Made by a program: the position numbers and the translations under genes. The notes beneath the pieces were generated by a model. That model worked only from the letters and a program-made list of their open reading frames with translations, was not told the DNA's origin and did no database searches. A stretch of DNA of 64,000 nucleotides from Chryseobacterium kimseyorum. Lineage in GTDB: Bacteria; Bacteroidota; Bacteroidia; Flavobacteriales; Weeksellaceae. The stretch lies in assembly GCF_025971945.1 (NCBI RefSeq), contig NZ_JAPDHW010000001.1, positions 1 to 64,000 on the forward strand, in the 5' to 3' direction. Below, piece after piece: positions 53,989 to 61,964 of the stretch (its first letter is position 1; the number at the start of each line of letters is the position of its first letter).

Positions 53989-54786
53989 ATGGTTATAATT
54001 AATAAAAATAAGATGAATGAGATTGCTTTAGGCACTCAAAAAGTGGAGATCAGTAAATTGGATGCAAAAAATCTTTTCTATGAATATGATGATGCTGAGA
54101 AATTAATAACTATTTCTGCAAGAGTTGTCAAAGAATTTATTGTCGATAAAAAAATTATAAATTTTGAAAACTTTCAACAGTTTTTGACTGAGCAAAATCC
54201 AAAGTTGGATGGAGATTTTTTTATCTTTTCTGAATTTTCATTATCAATTTACGCAGATTTTGAAAAAGAAGTTTTTCTAGAAATATTAATTTATGCAGAC
54301 TCCGTTAAAAGCATCTACGAAAAACCGCTATTAAAAAGATATAATGATTTGCAGACTTTTTCTTCAACAGCTGAATCTACTATGATTTTTATACCGTACA
54401 AAAGTATTGGAAAATATGAGTTTGGTATGGATGAGCATAATTTTATAAAAAAACATAATATTACTTCCAAAGCGGGTGTTGGTGTTGGAGGAAAGAAAAT
54501 TTATCAAAATGATAATTATATTTTTCGTTTTGACAACAATTGTTTTTCACAATTGAATGTGCTTAAAATTTCGAGCAACATTATAATTAATAATATAATG
54601 ATTGAAGAATACATATCAGAAAATGTAGATATTCAAAAAAGTATAATTCGTAGTCGGACACATATAATTTTCCCAGAGATTGGGCTTGCAATTGATAAGG
54701 AAGAAAAAGACCGTGAATTTTTCTTTTTTTCAGAGAATCTTTTGAAGTTTTGGACAAATATCAATCGACCGATTACAAGTTGGTAA
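53989..54786 (+). CDS. Probable immunity protein of the displaced Rhs tip
   Basis: The 265-residue product is not a family I recognise. It starts 14 bases after the second toxin tip, the place expected for its immunity gene. It is soluble and A/T rich, with two alpha/beta halves. A start at 54013 (M-N-E-I-A-L) is also possible. Confidence 0.65.
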   Translation: MVIINKNKMNEIALGTQKVEISKLDAKNLFYEYDDAEKLITISARVVKEFIVDKKIINFENFQQFLTEQNPKLDGDFFIFSEFSLSIYADFEKEVFLEILIYADSVKSIYEKPLLKRYNDLQTFSSTAESTMIFIPYKSIGKYEFGMDEHNFIKKHNITSKAGVGVGGKKIYQNDNYIFRFDNNCFSQLNVLKISSNIIINNIMIEEYISENVDIQKSIIRSRTHIIFPEIGLAIDKEEKDREFFFFSENLLKFWTNINRPITSW

Positions 54787-54805
54787 TTATTTTCAATATG
54801 TTACA

Positions 54806-55027
54806 ATGCGTTATGTGATGAATAAAGAAGAATTAATAAAATTAGCAGAAGATATAATGAATGCTATTGGAAAAACTGAAGAAGAAAATGATGCAATGCT
54901 TCAGAAATTTTTAGATCATGTACCGGATCCAAATGCATCGGATTTATTTTTTTCTATAGAATATGAAGATTTAACCGCAGAAGAAATTGTCGACAAATCT
55001 CTTTCTTATAAATCTATTCAACTTTAG
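54806..55027 (+). CDS. Colicin/pyocin DNase immunity (Im9-like) protein
   Basis: The 73-residue product is a clear relative of the colicin E DNase immunity family: EELIKLAEDIMNAI...TEEENDAMLQKFLDHVPDPNASDLFF, then EEIVDKS. In Im9 the S-D-L-I-Y-Y-P motif binds the DNase; here it reads S-D-L-F-F-S, keeping the key Asp and two aromatics. It has no adjacent HNH colicin-type toxin that I can see, so it appears to be an orphan immunity gene. The ATG at 54818 is an alternative start. Confidence 0.8.
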   Translation: MRYVMNKEELIKLAEDIMNAIGKTEEENDAMLQKFLDHVPDPNASDLFFSIEYEDLTAEEIVDKSLSYKSIQL

Positions 55028-55106
55028 ATTCAAATCGATAATAATGATTATATATAATTTCAAAATAAATTTGTTTTCCAAAAAAAAATATTTTTTATAA
55101 ATAGCT

Positions 55107-56015
55107 ATGAATTACAAAAAATATTTAGACACTCAAATTAAAAAAACAGAATCGAATCTTAGCAGAAGAATAAGAAATAATGATTTTGATTTTTTTTACA
55201 GTTGCATTAATGAGTTTATCGAAAATGATAAAGATGAGTTTTTCCAAACTTTTACAGAACTTGGGATGCAATTTGAGAATAAATATACTATTTCAGGCAT
55301 CATACAAAAAATATTTTATGTAAGATCAGAAAGAGCAATCGTGGAATTTAGTAAGCAACCTGAAATTGAAAATTTCAAACAGCTCGTTGATGCTTATTAT
55401 TGGCTGAACTTAGCTTTTGTAAAAGGATGCAAAGAAAATAATGAATTAAAGGGAGAGTTTTTCCAGGATACAGTTTTTGCTTCTCTTCTGGCATATTGTT
55501 TTTATCCACAGGCTTTAGAAAAAACAGTACATTATTTACAGGCAGAATATGATGAGTCTTTAAAAAATGAAAATGAAAAAATCTCACCTGAAAAAAGAAA
55601 GTACGATAAATACTATGGTTATGCTGATGTATTTCAATTATTAAAAGAACTTCTTACACACGAAAAAAGTGATGCTTTTAAAGAAATACTTGATGTTTCT
55701 ATTGAATCTGATTATCAATTTGTGATAAATAATTACTTAAGTGAAGACATCAATATTGTTAATGATGTACTCGAAAAACTAGCTAAATTTCATATTAGCA
55801 ATAAAGGAGAATCATATTTGGATACCTTTAATCATGATTGCTGGAAAATTTTTCCTTTGGAGATGATTAGTATTTTAATTTGTAGAAAAAGAGAAGGGTT
55901 ATCAAATGAAGGTGTCAGCCATCCATTAATTTTATCTTTTATTCCATTTATATACGAAGTAGAATCTCTTCCTGATGATCAATTAACGAAAAGTTTAGAA
56001 AGTAAAATAATTTAA
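55107..56015 (+). CDS. Helical protein, probable immunity protein
   Basis: The 302-residue all-helical protein has no family I can name with confidence; the length and alpha-helical repeat pattern recall the Imm49 or PoNi types. It lies in a run of immunity genes, with 2 bases to the next one. A/T rich and probably acquired. No signal peptide. Confidence 0.6.
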   Translation: MNYKKYLDTQIKKTESNLSRRIRNNDFDFFYSCINEFIENDKDEFFQTFTELGMQFENKYTISGIIQKIFYVRSERAIVEFSKQPEIENFKQLVDAYYWLNLAFVKGCKENNELKGEFFQDTVFASLLAYCFYPQALEKTVHYLQAEYDESLKNENEKISPEKRKYDKYYGYADVFQLLKELLTHEKSDAFKEILDVSIESDYQFVINNYLSEDINIVNDVLEKLAKFHISNKGESYLDTFNHDCWKIFPLEMISILICRKREGLSNEGVSHPLILSFIPFIYEVESLPDDQLTKSLESKII

Positions 56016-56017
56016 CA

Positions 56018-56767
56018 ATGCACATCTGGCTGGGAAATTTCGCATCAGAAAAAGAGTTTGAAAAATATTTGAATCAGAAAGAATATCTGAAAGCGTGGGC
56101 TGTTTATGACAATGAGCCATCAACTGGAAATGAAGAAGAAGATGCAGAACCAAGTGAGGAATTGCGTTGCGATTTTTGTAAAGAAGTTCAGTTAGATACT
56201 TATGATGTAGATTTTATGATTATTAAATATTATAAGAAACCTGTAGACATTAAAAGTGTTGCTCACGATTTTCTTGTAGACGGAATAGAATTGGAAGCTT
56301 TATGTAAGAAACAAAATATCAATGATTTTAATTCGGTAATTGCGTATGAAGATAGTCATTTAACTAAAAAAAAGGCCTCAGGTTCAATAACTTTGAAATA
56401 TGTCGGTCAATTAGAACAAGTTACTGATGAAAATATATCTGACGATTCAACTATTCATTACTTATGGGTAGGTGAAAATAAATTAGATAAGAAAAACATT
56501 CTTAAAGAGGCTGAAATTGATAAAGCTAAAGTTATAAAATTTAATTATTATCATAATTCCAAAGCAGGAAAGCTTGATGAAATATTGATTCTTCAGGTTG
56601 AGGACTATAACGTTGCAGAAAAGATGATTCTCAAAGTTGATGAGATGAAGATTCTTACAGCTCACTCAATTCTTGATATTGCTGTAAAAGGAAATTTAAA
56701 AATGGATGGTGAAAAGATTGCTCAAGCTTTAGGAATGAAATACATAGGAAGCTTCGATTCTGAATAG
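56018..56767 (+). CDS. Imm22-like immunity protein
   Basis: The 249-residue product begins MHIWLGNFASEKEFEKYL and contains CDFCKEVQLDTYDVDFM (near 52), which are the marks of the Imm22 family; the C-terminal part (about 100-249) is an added domain (HYLWVGENKLDKKNI) with no assignment. Imm22 proteins neutralise polymorphic nuclease toxins. Its cognate toxin is not in the window. It ends at a terminator. Confidence 0.7.
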   Translation: MHIWLGNFASEKEFEKYLNQKEYLKAWAVYDNEPSTGNEEEDAEPSEELRCDFCKEVQLDTYDVDFMIIKYYKKPVDIKSVAHDFLVDGIELEALCKKQNINDFNSVIAYEDSHLTKKKASGSITLKYVGQLEQVTDENISDDSTIHYLWVGENKLDKKNILKEAEIDKAKVIKFNYYHNSKAGKLDEILILQVEDYNVAEKMILKVDEMKILTAHSILDIAVKGNLKMDGEKIAQALGMKYIGSFDSE

Positions 56768-56809
56768 CATAATAAAAACTTGGAATTTACTACACAAAAA
56801 AATACCATT

Positions 56810-56841
56810 AAAAAGGAGTTGATTTATTTAACTCCTTTTTT
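56810..56841 (+). terminator. Terminator after the Imm22-like gene
   Basis: AAAAAGGAGTT pairs with AACTCCTTTTT (56810-56820, 56830-56840), with a 9-base loop and T-tract. Confidence 0.85.
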
Positions 56842-56863
56842 ATTGTAATTAATCCCATGGGTA

Positions 56864-57146
56864 CAAAAACTGGTTTTACCATTACGATGAAGAAGGGAAT
56901 TTACTTCTGAAAAGTAAAAGACCTGTTAATAATATACAGCCGGAAGAGGTTAAAGAAGAAAAAACTCATCCTTACTATAAACCCATTGCCTCCGACTGGC
57001 TAAATACACCCAAACTTACAGAAACAAACCCGTTACCAAAGGTCGAATCTGTTTCTTCCGACCCAATACAGAATCCTGAATGGGAATCCGGCGACTGGGC
57101 TTATTCTGGAACGCCAACGGAATGCTTGCAAAGGTAAAACGACCCG
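56864..57146 (+). pseudogene. rhs fragment, third decayed copy of the core-tip junction
   Basis: This fragment matches 50981-51260 of the intact rhs gene with several substitutions. The frame is broken by loss of one T in the GCTTATTTCTGG motif and runs into a stop at 57137. No tip follows. It is a remnant left by tip exchange or decay. Confidence 0.88.
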
Positions 57147-57264
57147 ATGCCGGAATATTTTTAAATAATTAGTTTTTCAAAAAACATTACTTTTAATTAT
57201 TGTTTCTTAACTAAATTTGAAAACAACTACACATAAAAAACTATCTACATTAATAAATAAACGC

Positions 57265-57618
57265 ATGAAAATATACTTTCACAATTACATGACAAGAGAA
57301 GGGGTACCTTCTGACGATCCCCAATACGCAGATTTGCTGCAGGCACTTGAAATTTTTTCCGGTTTAAATGATTCCACCGAAAATTTCTTTGGCATCATTG
57401 ATCCATCAGCTAAAATTATACAGTTTGTTTTAGAGGCTGAAAACCAGTGGTTGGTAGAAATTCCCAATTTGCCAAGTCATGTAAACGACCAGCAATATGC
57501 CAATTTTGCAGAATGTATAGAAATCATTACCAGTACATTTGACGAAAATAGGGTGAAAATTTTTCCGAAAATGATTAAGGTGGATATTATGAATGAGTCT
57601 TTGCAAGATTTGCTTTAA
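57265..57618 (+). CDS. Hypothetical protein, 117 residues (possible immunity protein)
   Basis: The product is a small alpha/beta protein with no recognised family. A frame from a TTG at 57217 is open, but the ATG at 57265 (M-K-I-Y-F-H) is the better start. It follows the decayed rhs fragment directly, so it may be the immunity gene of a lost tip. This is inference from position. Confidence 0.6.
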   Translation: MKIYFHNYMTREGVPSDDPQYADLLQALEIFSGLNDSTENFFGIIDPSAKIIQFVLEAENQWLVEIPNLPSHVNDQQYANFAECIEIITSTFDENRVKIFPKMIKVDIMNESLQDLL

Positions 57619-58010
57619 TAGAAGAGGCATAATATATAATTTCTAATTCCTTGTTGTAATACAATACAATTGTGTTTCCGAAAGTATTGTCGCAGGAAAT
57701 AAACCGGATTATGAAGAAAATACAAAAACTGCAGGTTCCTTGAAAAAGTTTTAAATGTTTATTATGAAGTGCTCAAATTAAAACCTAATATTCCGGCTTT
57801 GAATATCCCAGTTGAGTAAATTTAAATAATTGTTTAAAACACCGACCAACCACTAACGATTGGATAAATTCAACGGCTTGCCGAAACAAATATTATTAGC
57901 GCAAAACAAATTTAAAGAGATGAAACTTCCTGTTTTGGGTGTTGCTCAAAGTTTGGCACACATTTGAGTCAAGTTTTCAAGATCACCACTCATATGTGGC
58001 ACTTACAATT
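57619..58010 (+). pseudogene. Decayed gene remnants in the immunity region
   Basis: The region holds two short broken readings: one near 57690-57820 that needs a frameshift to join PDYEENTKTA to LNVYYEVLKLKPNIPALN, and one at about 57862-57966 reading LDKFNGLPKQILL...KLPVLGVAQSL before a stop. Neither has a start. They look like remains of toxin or immunity genes. Confidence 0.45.
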
Positions 58011-58244
58011 ATGACTATAAAAATTATCAGCAGTTTTAAAGAGTTTTCTCTAAGTTTTGTAAATGAGGAAGATTTTAAAAAAATTCATGAGCAGATATTA
58101 GAAGCTCTCACAGACGACAGCAACACAAAAGGTGTCTTTTACGAACAGGAAAATTCCTCAAAATTCTTTCCGGCATTATTCCTGAAAAGCAGTGTCATCG
58201 AAATAGAAAAAGGGGACAGCAAATTAGCACCTTTTACTTTCTAA
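58011..58244 (+). CDS. Small hypothetical protein, 77 residues
   Basis: A soluble 77-residue protein with no recognised family. The frame is open from 57939, but the ATG at 58011 (M-T-I-K-I-I) is preferred. It is the last gene of the immunity-rich stretch, followed by a terminator, and may be an immunity protein or a fragment. Confidence 0.5.
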   Translation: MTIKIISSFKEFSLSFVNEEDFKKIHEQILEALTDDSNTKGVFYEQENSSKFFPALFLKSSVIEIEKGDSKLAPFTF

Positions 58245-58251
58245 AACTGAT

Positions 58252-58290
58252 AAGCCTTTTCGAAGAAAAGGCTTATTCTTTATTTTTTAT
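58252..58290 (+). terminator. Terminator closing the Rhs/immunity region
   Basis: AAGCCTTTTC pairs with GAAAAGGCTT (58252-58261, 58265-58274), with a 3-base loop and a T-rich tail. Confidence 0.88.
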
Positions 58291-58439
58291 AGACTTAGTG
58301 AATTACTTTTCATTGAGAAGAAAAATGAAAATATTTCAAAATGATAAATCTGTAAACATAAAAGAATTTAAACAAATGATTTAATTAAAAAATATCCACA
58401 TTTTACTTTAATTTAGATCAGTAATATTATAATCTCCAC

Positions 58440-59828
58440 ATGACAGAGCAATCAAGATATGCAGCTATGAAAGACCGTTTAAGACCGATAATTTCTTTGC
58501 CATTTATCATATGCCTGGGATTATTGCTGTTGAACGATTTTTATCTTAAAGAAGCCTATCATAACCAGTTTACCGGTAAGCTTTCAGATATATGTGGATT
58601 ATTTATATTTCCAATTTTTTGGTCTGTTCTAAAACCAAAATACAAATCAGGAATATTTATAGGGACTGCGTTATTTTTCATCTACTGGAAGAGCGAATAT
58701 TCACAATCGTTCATTGACTTTTTCAGCAAAACCTTTTTCAGGATTGAACGAACAGTCGATCTTACCGATCTTCTGACATTACCGGTTATAGCCATCGCGT
58801 GGTTTTTTCTGAACAGTAAACCTCAAAATTTGAACACAACAGTTTGGAGACTGAAGATCAATCCTTATCTGATAGCAGCTGTTGCTGTGTTTTCATTTTA
58901 TTCAACCAGTCAACCGAGATATTTGCAAAGCTTTGATCAGCCACAATATATACTTTTAAAGTCGGGTACACCCGTAGACAGCCTACAGTACTCAGGTTTT
59001 GCTTTTTACAAATTTGATTCACTACTCGCTGTAAAAATAGATGAAGTCTACACATCACAGAGACCGGTGAAATATGATGATTACAACAAAAATCTGGAAA
59101 TTGAAAAGTTAGATGAAGACATCTCCCGGATACTTGGAAGTAACACAGAAAAGATTGCTCCAGGTACAATTACATCCTTAAAAATAAAAATTCCTGAAGG
59201 CGAAGATTTTGTAAGATTCAACGGTGGAAGACTGGACGGGAAATTTATGAGGAAAAAGGATGGGAAGACTGTTATCGAAGGTCTTTATAAAAAGGGCATC
59301 GAAGATTCTGTTTGGGTTTTCCGCGATCTTAAAGGTCATCTGATCAGCAAAATAACATTTGTAAATGGAGAGCGTACGAAGATTCTGCATTTCGAAAATA
59401 ATAAGTCTGTAAAATCTGAAAATATTAATACGCGTTCCGATACCGTCAGAAATAAAGGAATTCAGATTGCTGTACTTATTTTATTATGGATAGCTGCACT
59501 TTTCTTAATTATTAAAAATTACCGTCAGTCGGCTGAAAAGCTGATCCTGAAGAAGTTGTGGAAGTGGCTTCTATGCCTGAGTTTACCTCTTATAGTGTGG
59601 TCTCTGCATTTTGGCTTTTCACTGCTGTTAGATGATTTTCAGTACGATATTTTTATGGTTTTAGCCATTGCTGTTCTGACTTATTTGGTGACCTGTCCGC
59701 TTTTTTTTATCGTAGTTTTCTGGATAAAACTCAGTAAACAGATTGATGTGCTGTGGTACTGTCTTTTATTTGCTTTATCGTTCAGCATCTGGATAGAAAT
59801 TCATATTTTCCTCAGCCTTTCAGCATGA
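58440..59828 (+). CDS. Membrane protein with central MORN-like segment
   Basis: The 462-residue product has about five N-terminal transmembrane helices (about 17-160), a soluble middle of about 170 residues and three C-terminal helices (about 345-460). The middle has GRLDGKFMRKKDGKTVIEG, YKKGIEDSVWVFRDLKGHL and KITFVNGERTK, which look like MORN or toxin-antitoxin-type beta repeats. The family is not known to me. Single gene. Confidence 0.65.
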   Translation: MTEQSRYAAMKDRLRPIISLPFIICLGLLLLNDFYLKEAYHNQFTGKLSDICGLFIFPIFWSVLKPKYKSGIFIGTALFFIYWKSEYSQSFIDFFSKTFFRIERTVDLTDLLTLPVIAIAWFFLNSKPQNLNTTVWRLKINPYLIAAVAVFSFYSTSQPRYLQSFDQPQYILLKSGTPVDSLQYSGFAFYKFDSLLAVKIDEVYTSQRPVKYDDYNKNLEIEKLDEDISRILGSNTEKIAPGTITSLKIKIPEGEDFVRFNGGRLDGKFMRKKDGKTVIEGLYKKGIEDSVWVFRDLKGHLISKITFVNGERTKILHFENNKSVKSENINTRSDTVRNKGIQIAVLILLWIAALFLIIKNYRQSAEKLILKKLWKWLLCLSLPLIVWSLHFGFSLLLDDFQYDIFMVLAIAVLTYLVTCPLFFIVVFWIKLSKQIDVLWYCLLFALSFSIWIEIHIFLSLSA

Positions 59829-60009
59829 GTTATATATTTTAAATTCTGACTTTATTTTTAAAAAGAATGAGGAACATTTTTCTCTACAGTTAGCCACAGA
59901 AACTGAAACTTACAGATATATCTCTTAGTAAAATTTCCGCTGATAATAGTGGAATAGACGTGCTGCTGAGTTTTCGGTTTTTAAAAACGGATAATGAAAA
60001 AAGATGTAT

Positions 60010-61041
60010 TTACTTTTTCTTTACAATGTTTTCAGCCAGTGAAATGATCTCTTTATTTATTCTGTCAGCGTTCTCTTTTTTTGTAATAATCGTACCGTGA
60101 CTTGCATCCATGATCATCTGTTTTCCGTTAGAAGAAAGTTCTGTAAGCTCTTTTTGCATGTCAAACCATAACTGAACCTGCTTCTCAGGGTCAATTCCTT
60201 CTTTTCTGTATTTCTGTTTTTGAGATTCTTTATACTGTTCCGTCGCAGTAAAGACCAAAACAGGTAATGAATCTAATTTTTTAGCTTTTCCTGCTCGTAG
60301 AAGGACTTCGTCAGTCAGTTTATTTTCTCTTAAAAACATACGGTAAACGTCTCCGGAATTTGCTGTCAACAACCGTGATCGGCCGTGTAACTCTTTTGGT
60401 AATCCGTCGCCATCATGCACTTCCTTACTCAATATCGTATTATAAGAACCTAAAATACCTAAATCTGCCATGATAGATCCTGCTTTTAAAAGTTTAGCCT
60501 GTCCTTTTGGTACCAGCTCTTTTTGAGCTAACCGCTTCCACTGTTCAGGATGGCTGGAATCTATAAAGACAATTCCTGCAACTTCCTTTGGATACAGGTC
60601 TCTGAATATTCTGCTGTATGGTCCTCCCATAGAATGACCCACCAAAATGTATGGTGGTTTTTCGCCGGATTTTTCTAATAAATCATGAAGCTGATGAGCA
60701 TAAAATTCAGGTGATAACCGTTTCTCATCACTCGATTCGCTAAACCATTTTCCATCTCTGTCATAGCGTATCACTCTCGTTTTACTTTTCAGACCTTCTG
60801 CCAGCCAATGCAGCATATCGGTATTACTATGCGCGCCGGATTCAATGATAATGGTAGGTAAATCCTGCTTTTCACCCTCTATTCTGACATGAATTTTGCT
60901 GCCGTTTACATCAACCAGCTGACCGGGAGGAACTGGTTTTGGACTGAAGATGCGGTAACACAATCCGGAAAGCAACACCAAAAATAAAATACCTGCTATA
61001 AGTTTTCCGACGAACTTCAATATTTTTAAAATTAATTTCAT
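60010..61041 (-). CDS. Alpha/beta hydrolase
   Basis: The 343-residue product has an N-terminal membrane anchor (FVGKLIAGILFLVLLSGLCY) and an alpha/beta-hydrolase core with the nucleophile elbow GHSMGG (near 140), the acid in VIFIDSSHPE and a C-terminal MDASHGTII with the catalytic His. It is probably tethered to the inner membrane facing the periplasm. Substrate unknown. Single gene. Confidence 0.85.
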   Translation of the reverse strand: MKLILKILKFVGKLIAGILFLVLLSGLCYRIFSPKPVPPGQLVDVNGSKIHVRIEGEKQDLPTIIIESGAHSNTDMLHWLAEGLKSKTRVIRYDRDGKWFSESSDEKRLSPEFYAHQLHDLLEKSGEKPPYILVGHSMGGPYSRIFRDLYPKEVAGIVFIDSSHPEQWKRLAQKELVPKGQAKLLKAGSIMADLGILGSYNTILSKEVHDGDGLPKELHGRSRLLTANSGDVYRMFLRENKLTDEVLLRAGKAKKLDSLPVLVFTATEQYKESQKQKYRKEGIDPEKQVQLWFDMQKELTELSSNGKQMIMDASHGTIITKKENADRINKEIISLAENIVKKK

Positions 61042-61281
61042 AGTTATTTTTAATTTTATGCATCGTTAAGCTAATAGCACTGGCTGGTACCTCAGAGCCT
61101 ATACATACCACAAAAATAATACATTAAGAGTAGATTATTTATGGATATGAAATTTATCATGCAGAAGTGATAATTTTAATTGATGCCTTATAATTTTTAT
61201 TATTAATCATATTTTAGCTCTAAAAACAAAATCACTTAAAAGAAAATACGAAATAATGCGTTTAATTCTTAAATTTGAATA

Positions 61282-61767
61282 ATGCGAACATATCTCTATC
61301 TCATCATACTATCATTTTTTCTTACCAGCTGTTATACCTATCAACGGAAAAAGCGTGCGGAAGTATTACCTGAAAACGGAAAGGAGTCAATGCAGAAGCC
61401 TGCTGATGGTAATATTGCTTCGGCTCAGCGAAACAGTACTGCGGGGGAAACTCAAAACAAAAAACCTCAGGAAACCGCTAATGAGGTGGCACCTGCTCCG
61501 ATTAATATCCAAAATGAGCTTCAGCCAACTAAAAATTACAGAATAAAGGCTGATGGAAGATCATATAAACTAATAGTTGACCGTTGGGAAGGAGACAGCC
61601 TGGTTGCCCATCCAGTGAAAAGGCCTCAACAAATCATTAAATTACATAAGAGTCAAATCAACGCTGAAACGATTACAGAAAGACGCTTTTCAAAACCGCT
61701 GTCAGATATTTTAACGGTGGCGACTTATGCAGGTATTGGCGTTGGAATTTGGATGCTTCTCCGCTAA
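61282..61767 (+). CDS. Small lipoprotein, unknown function
   Basis: The 161-residue product begins with a lipoprotein signal (YLYLIILSFFLTSC, lipid-modified Cys17), followed by a disordered Lys/Glu/Asn/Pro-rich linker (18-80), a small beta domain (KNYRIKADGRSYKLIVDRWEGDS in part) and a C-terminal hydrophobic stretch (YAGIGVGIWMLL). It is likely anchored in a membrane. Single gene. Confidence 0.72.
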   Translation: MRTYLYLIILSFFLTSCYTYQRKKRAEVLPENGKESMQKPADGNIASAQRNSTAGETQNKKPQETANEVAPAPINIQNELQPTKNYRIKADGRSYKLIVDRWEGDSLVAHPVKRPQQIIKLHKSQINAETITERRFSKPLSDILTVATYAGIGVGIWMLLR

Positions 61768-61964
61768 AAAAGTCATTTTCGATCGCATATCCCGCATGAT
61801 AATTTAAGATTTTTGGAGTTTTTGAGAGTTTCTCTTATTGTTTACACTATCGGAAAGTTAACAGCTAAAAGAATTACTTAAACAAATGTCTGAAAGCTTT
61901 ATTAATCGTCTTTGTATAAATTTTTCTAAATTATTCATTAAAATGATACTTCACAAGCTCAATT

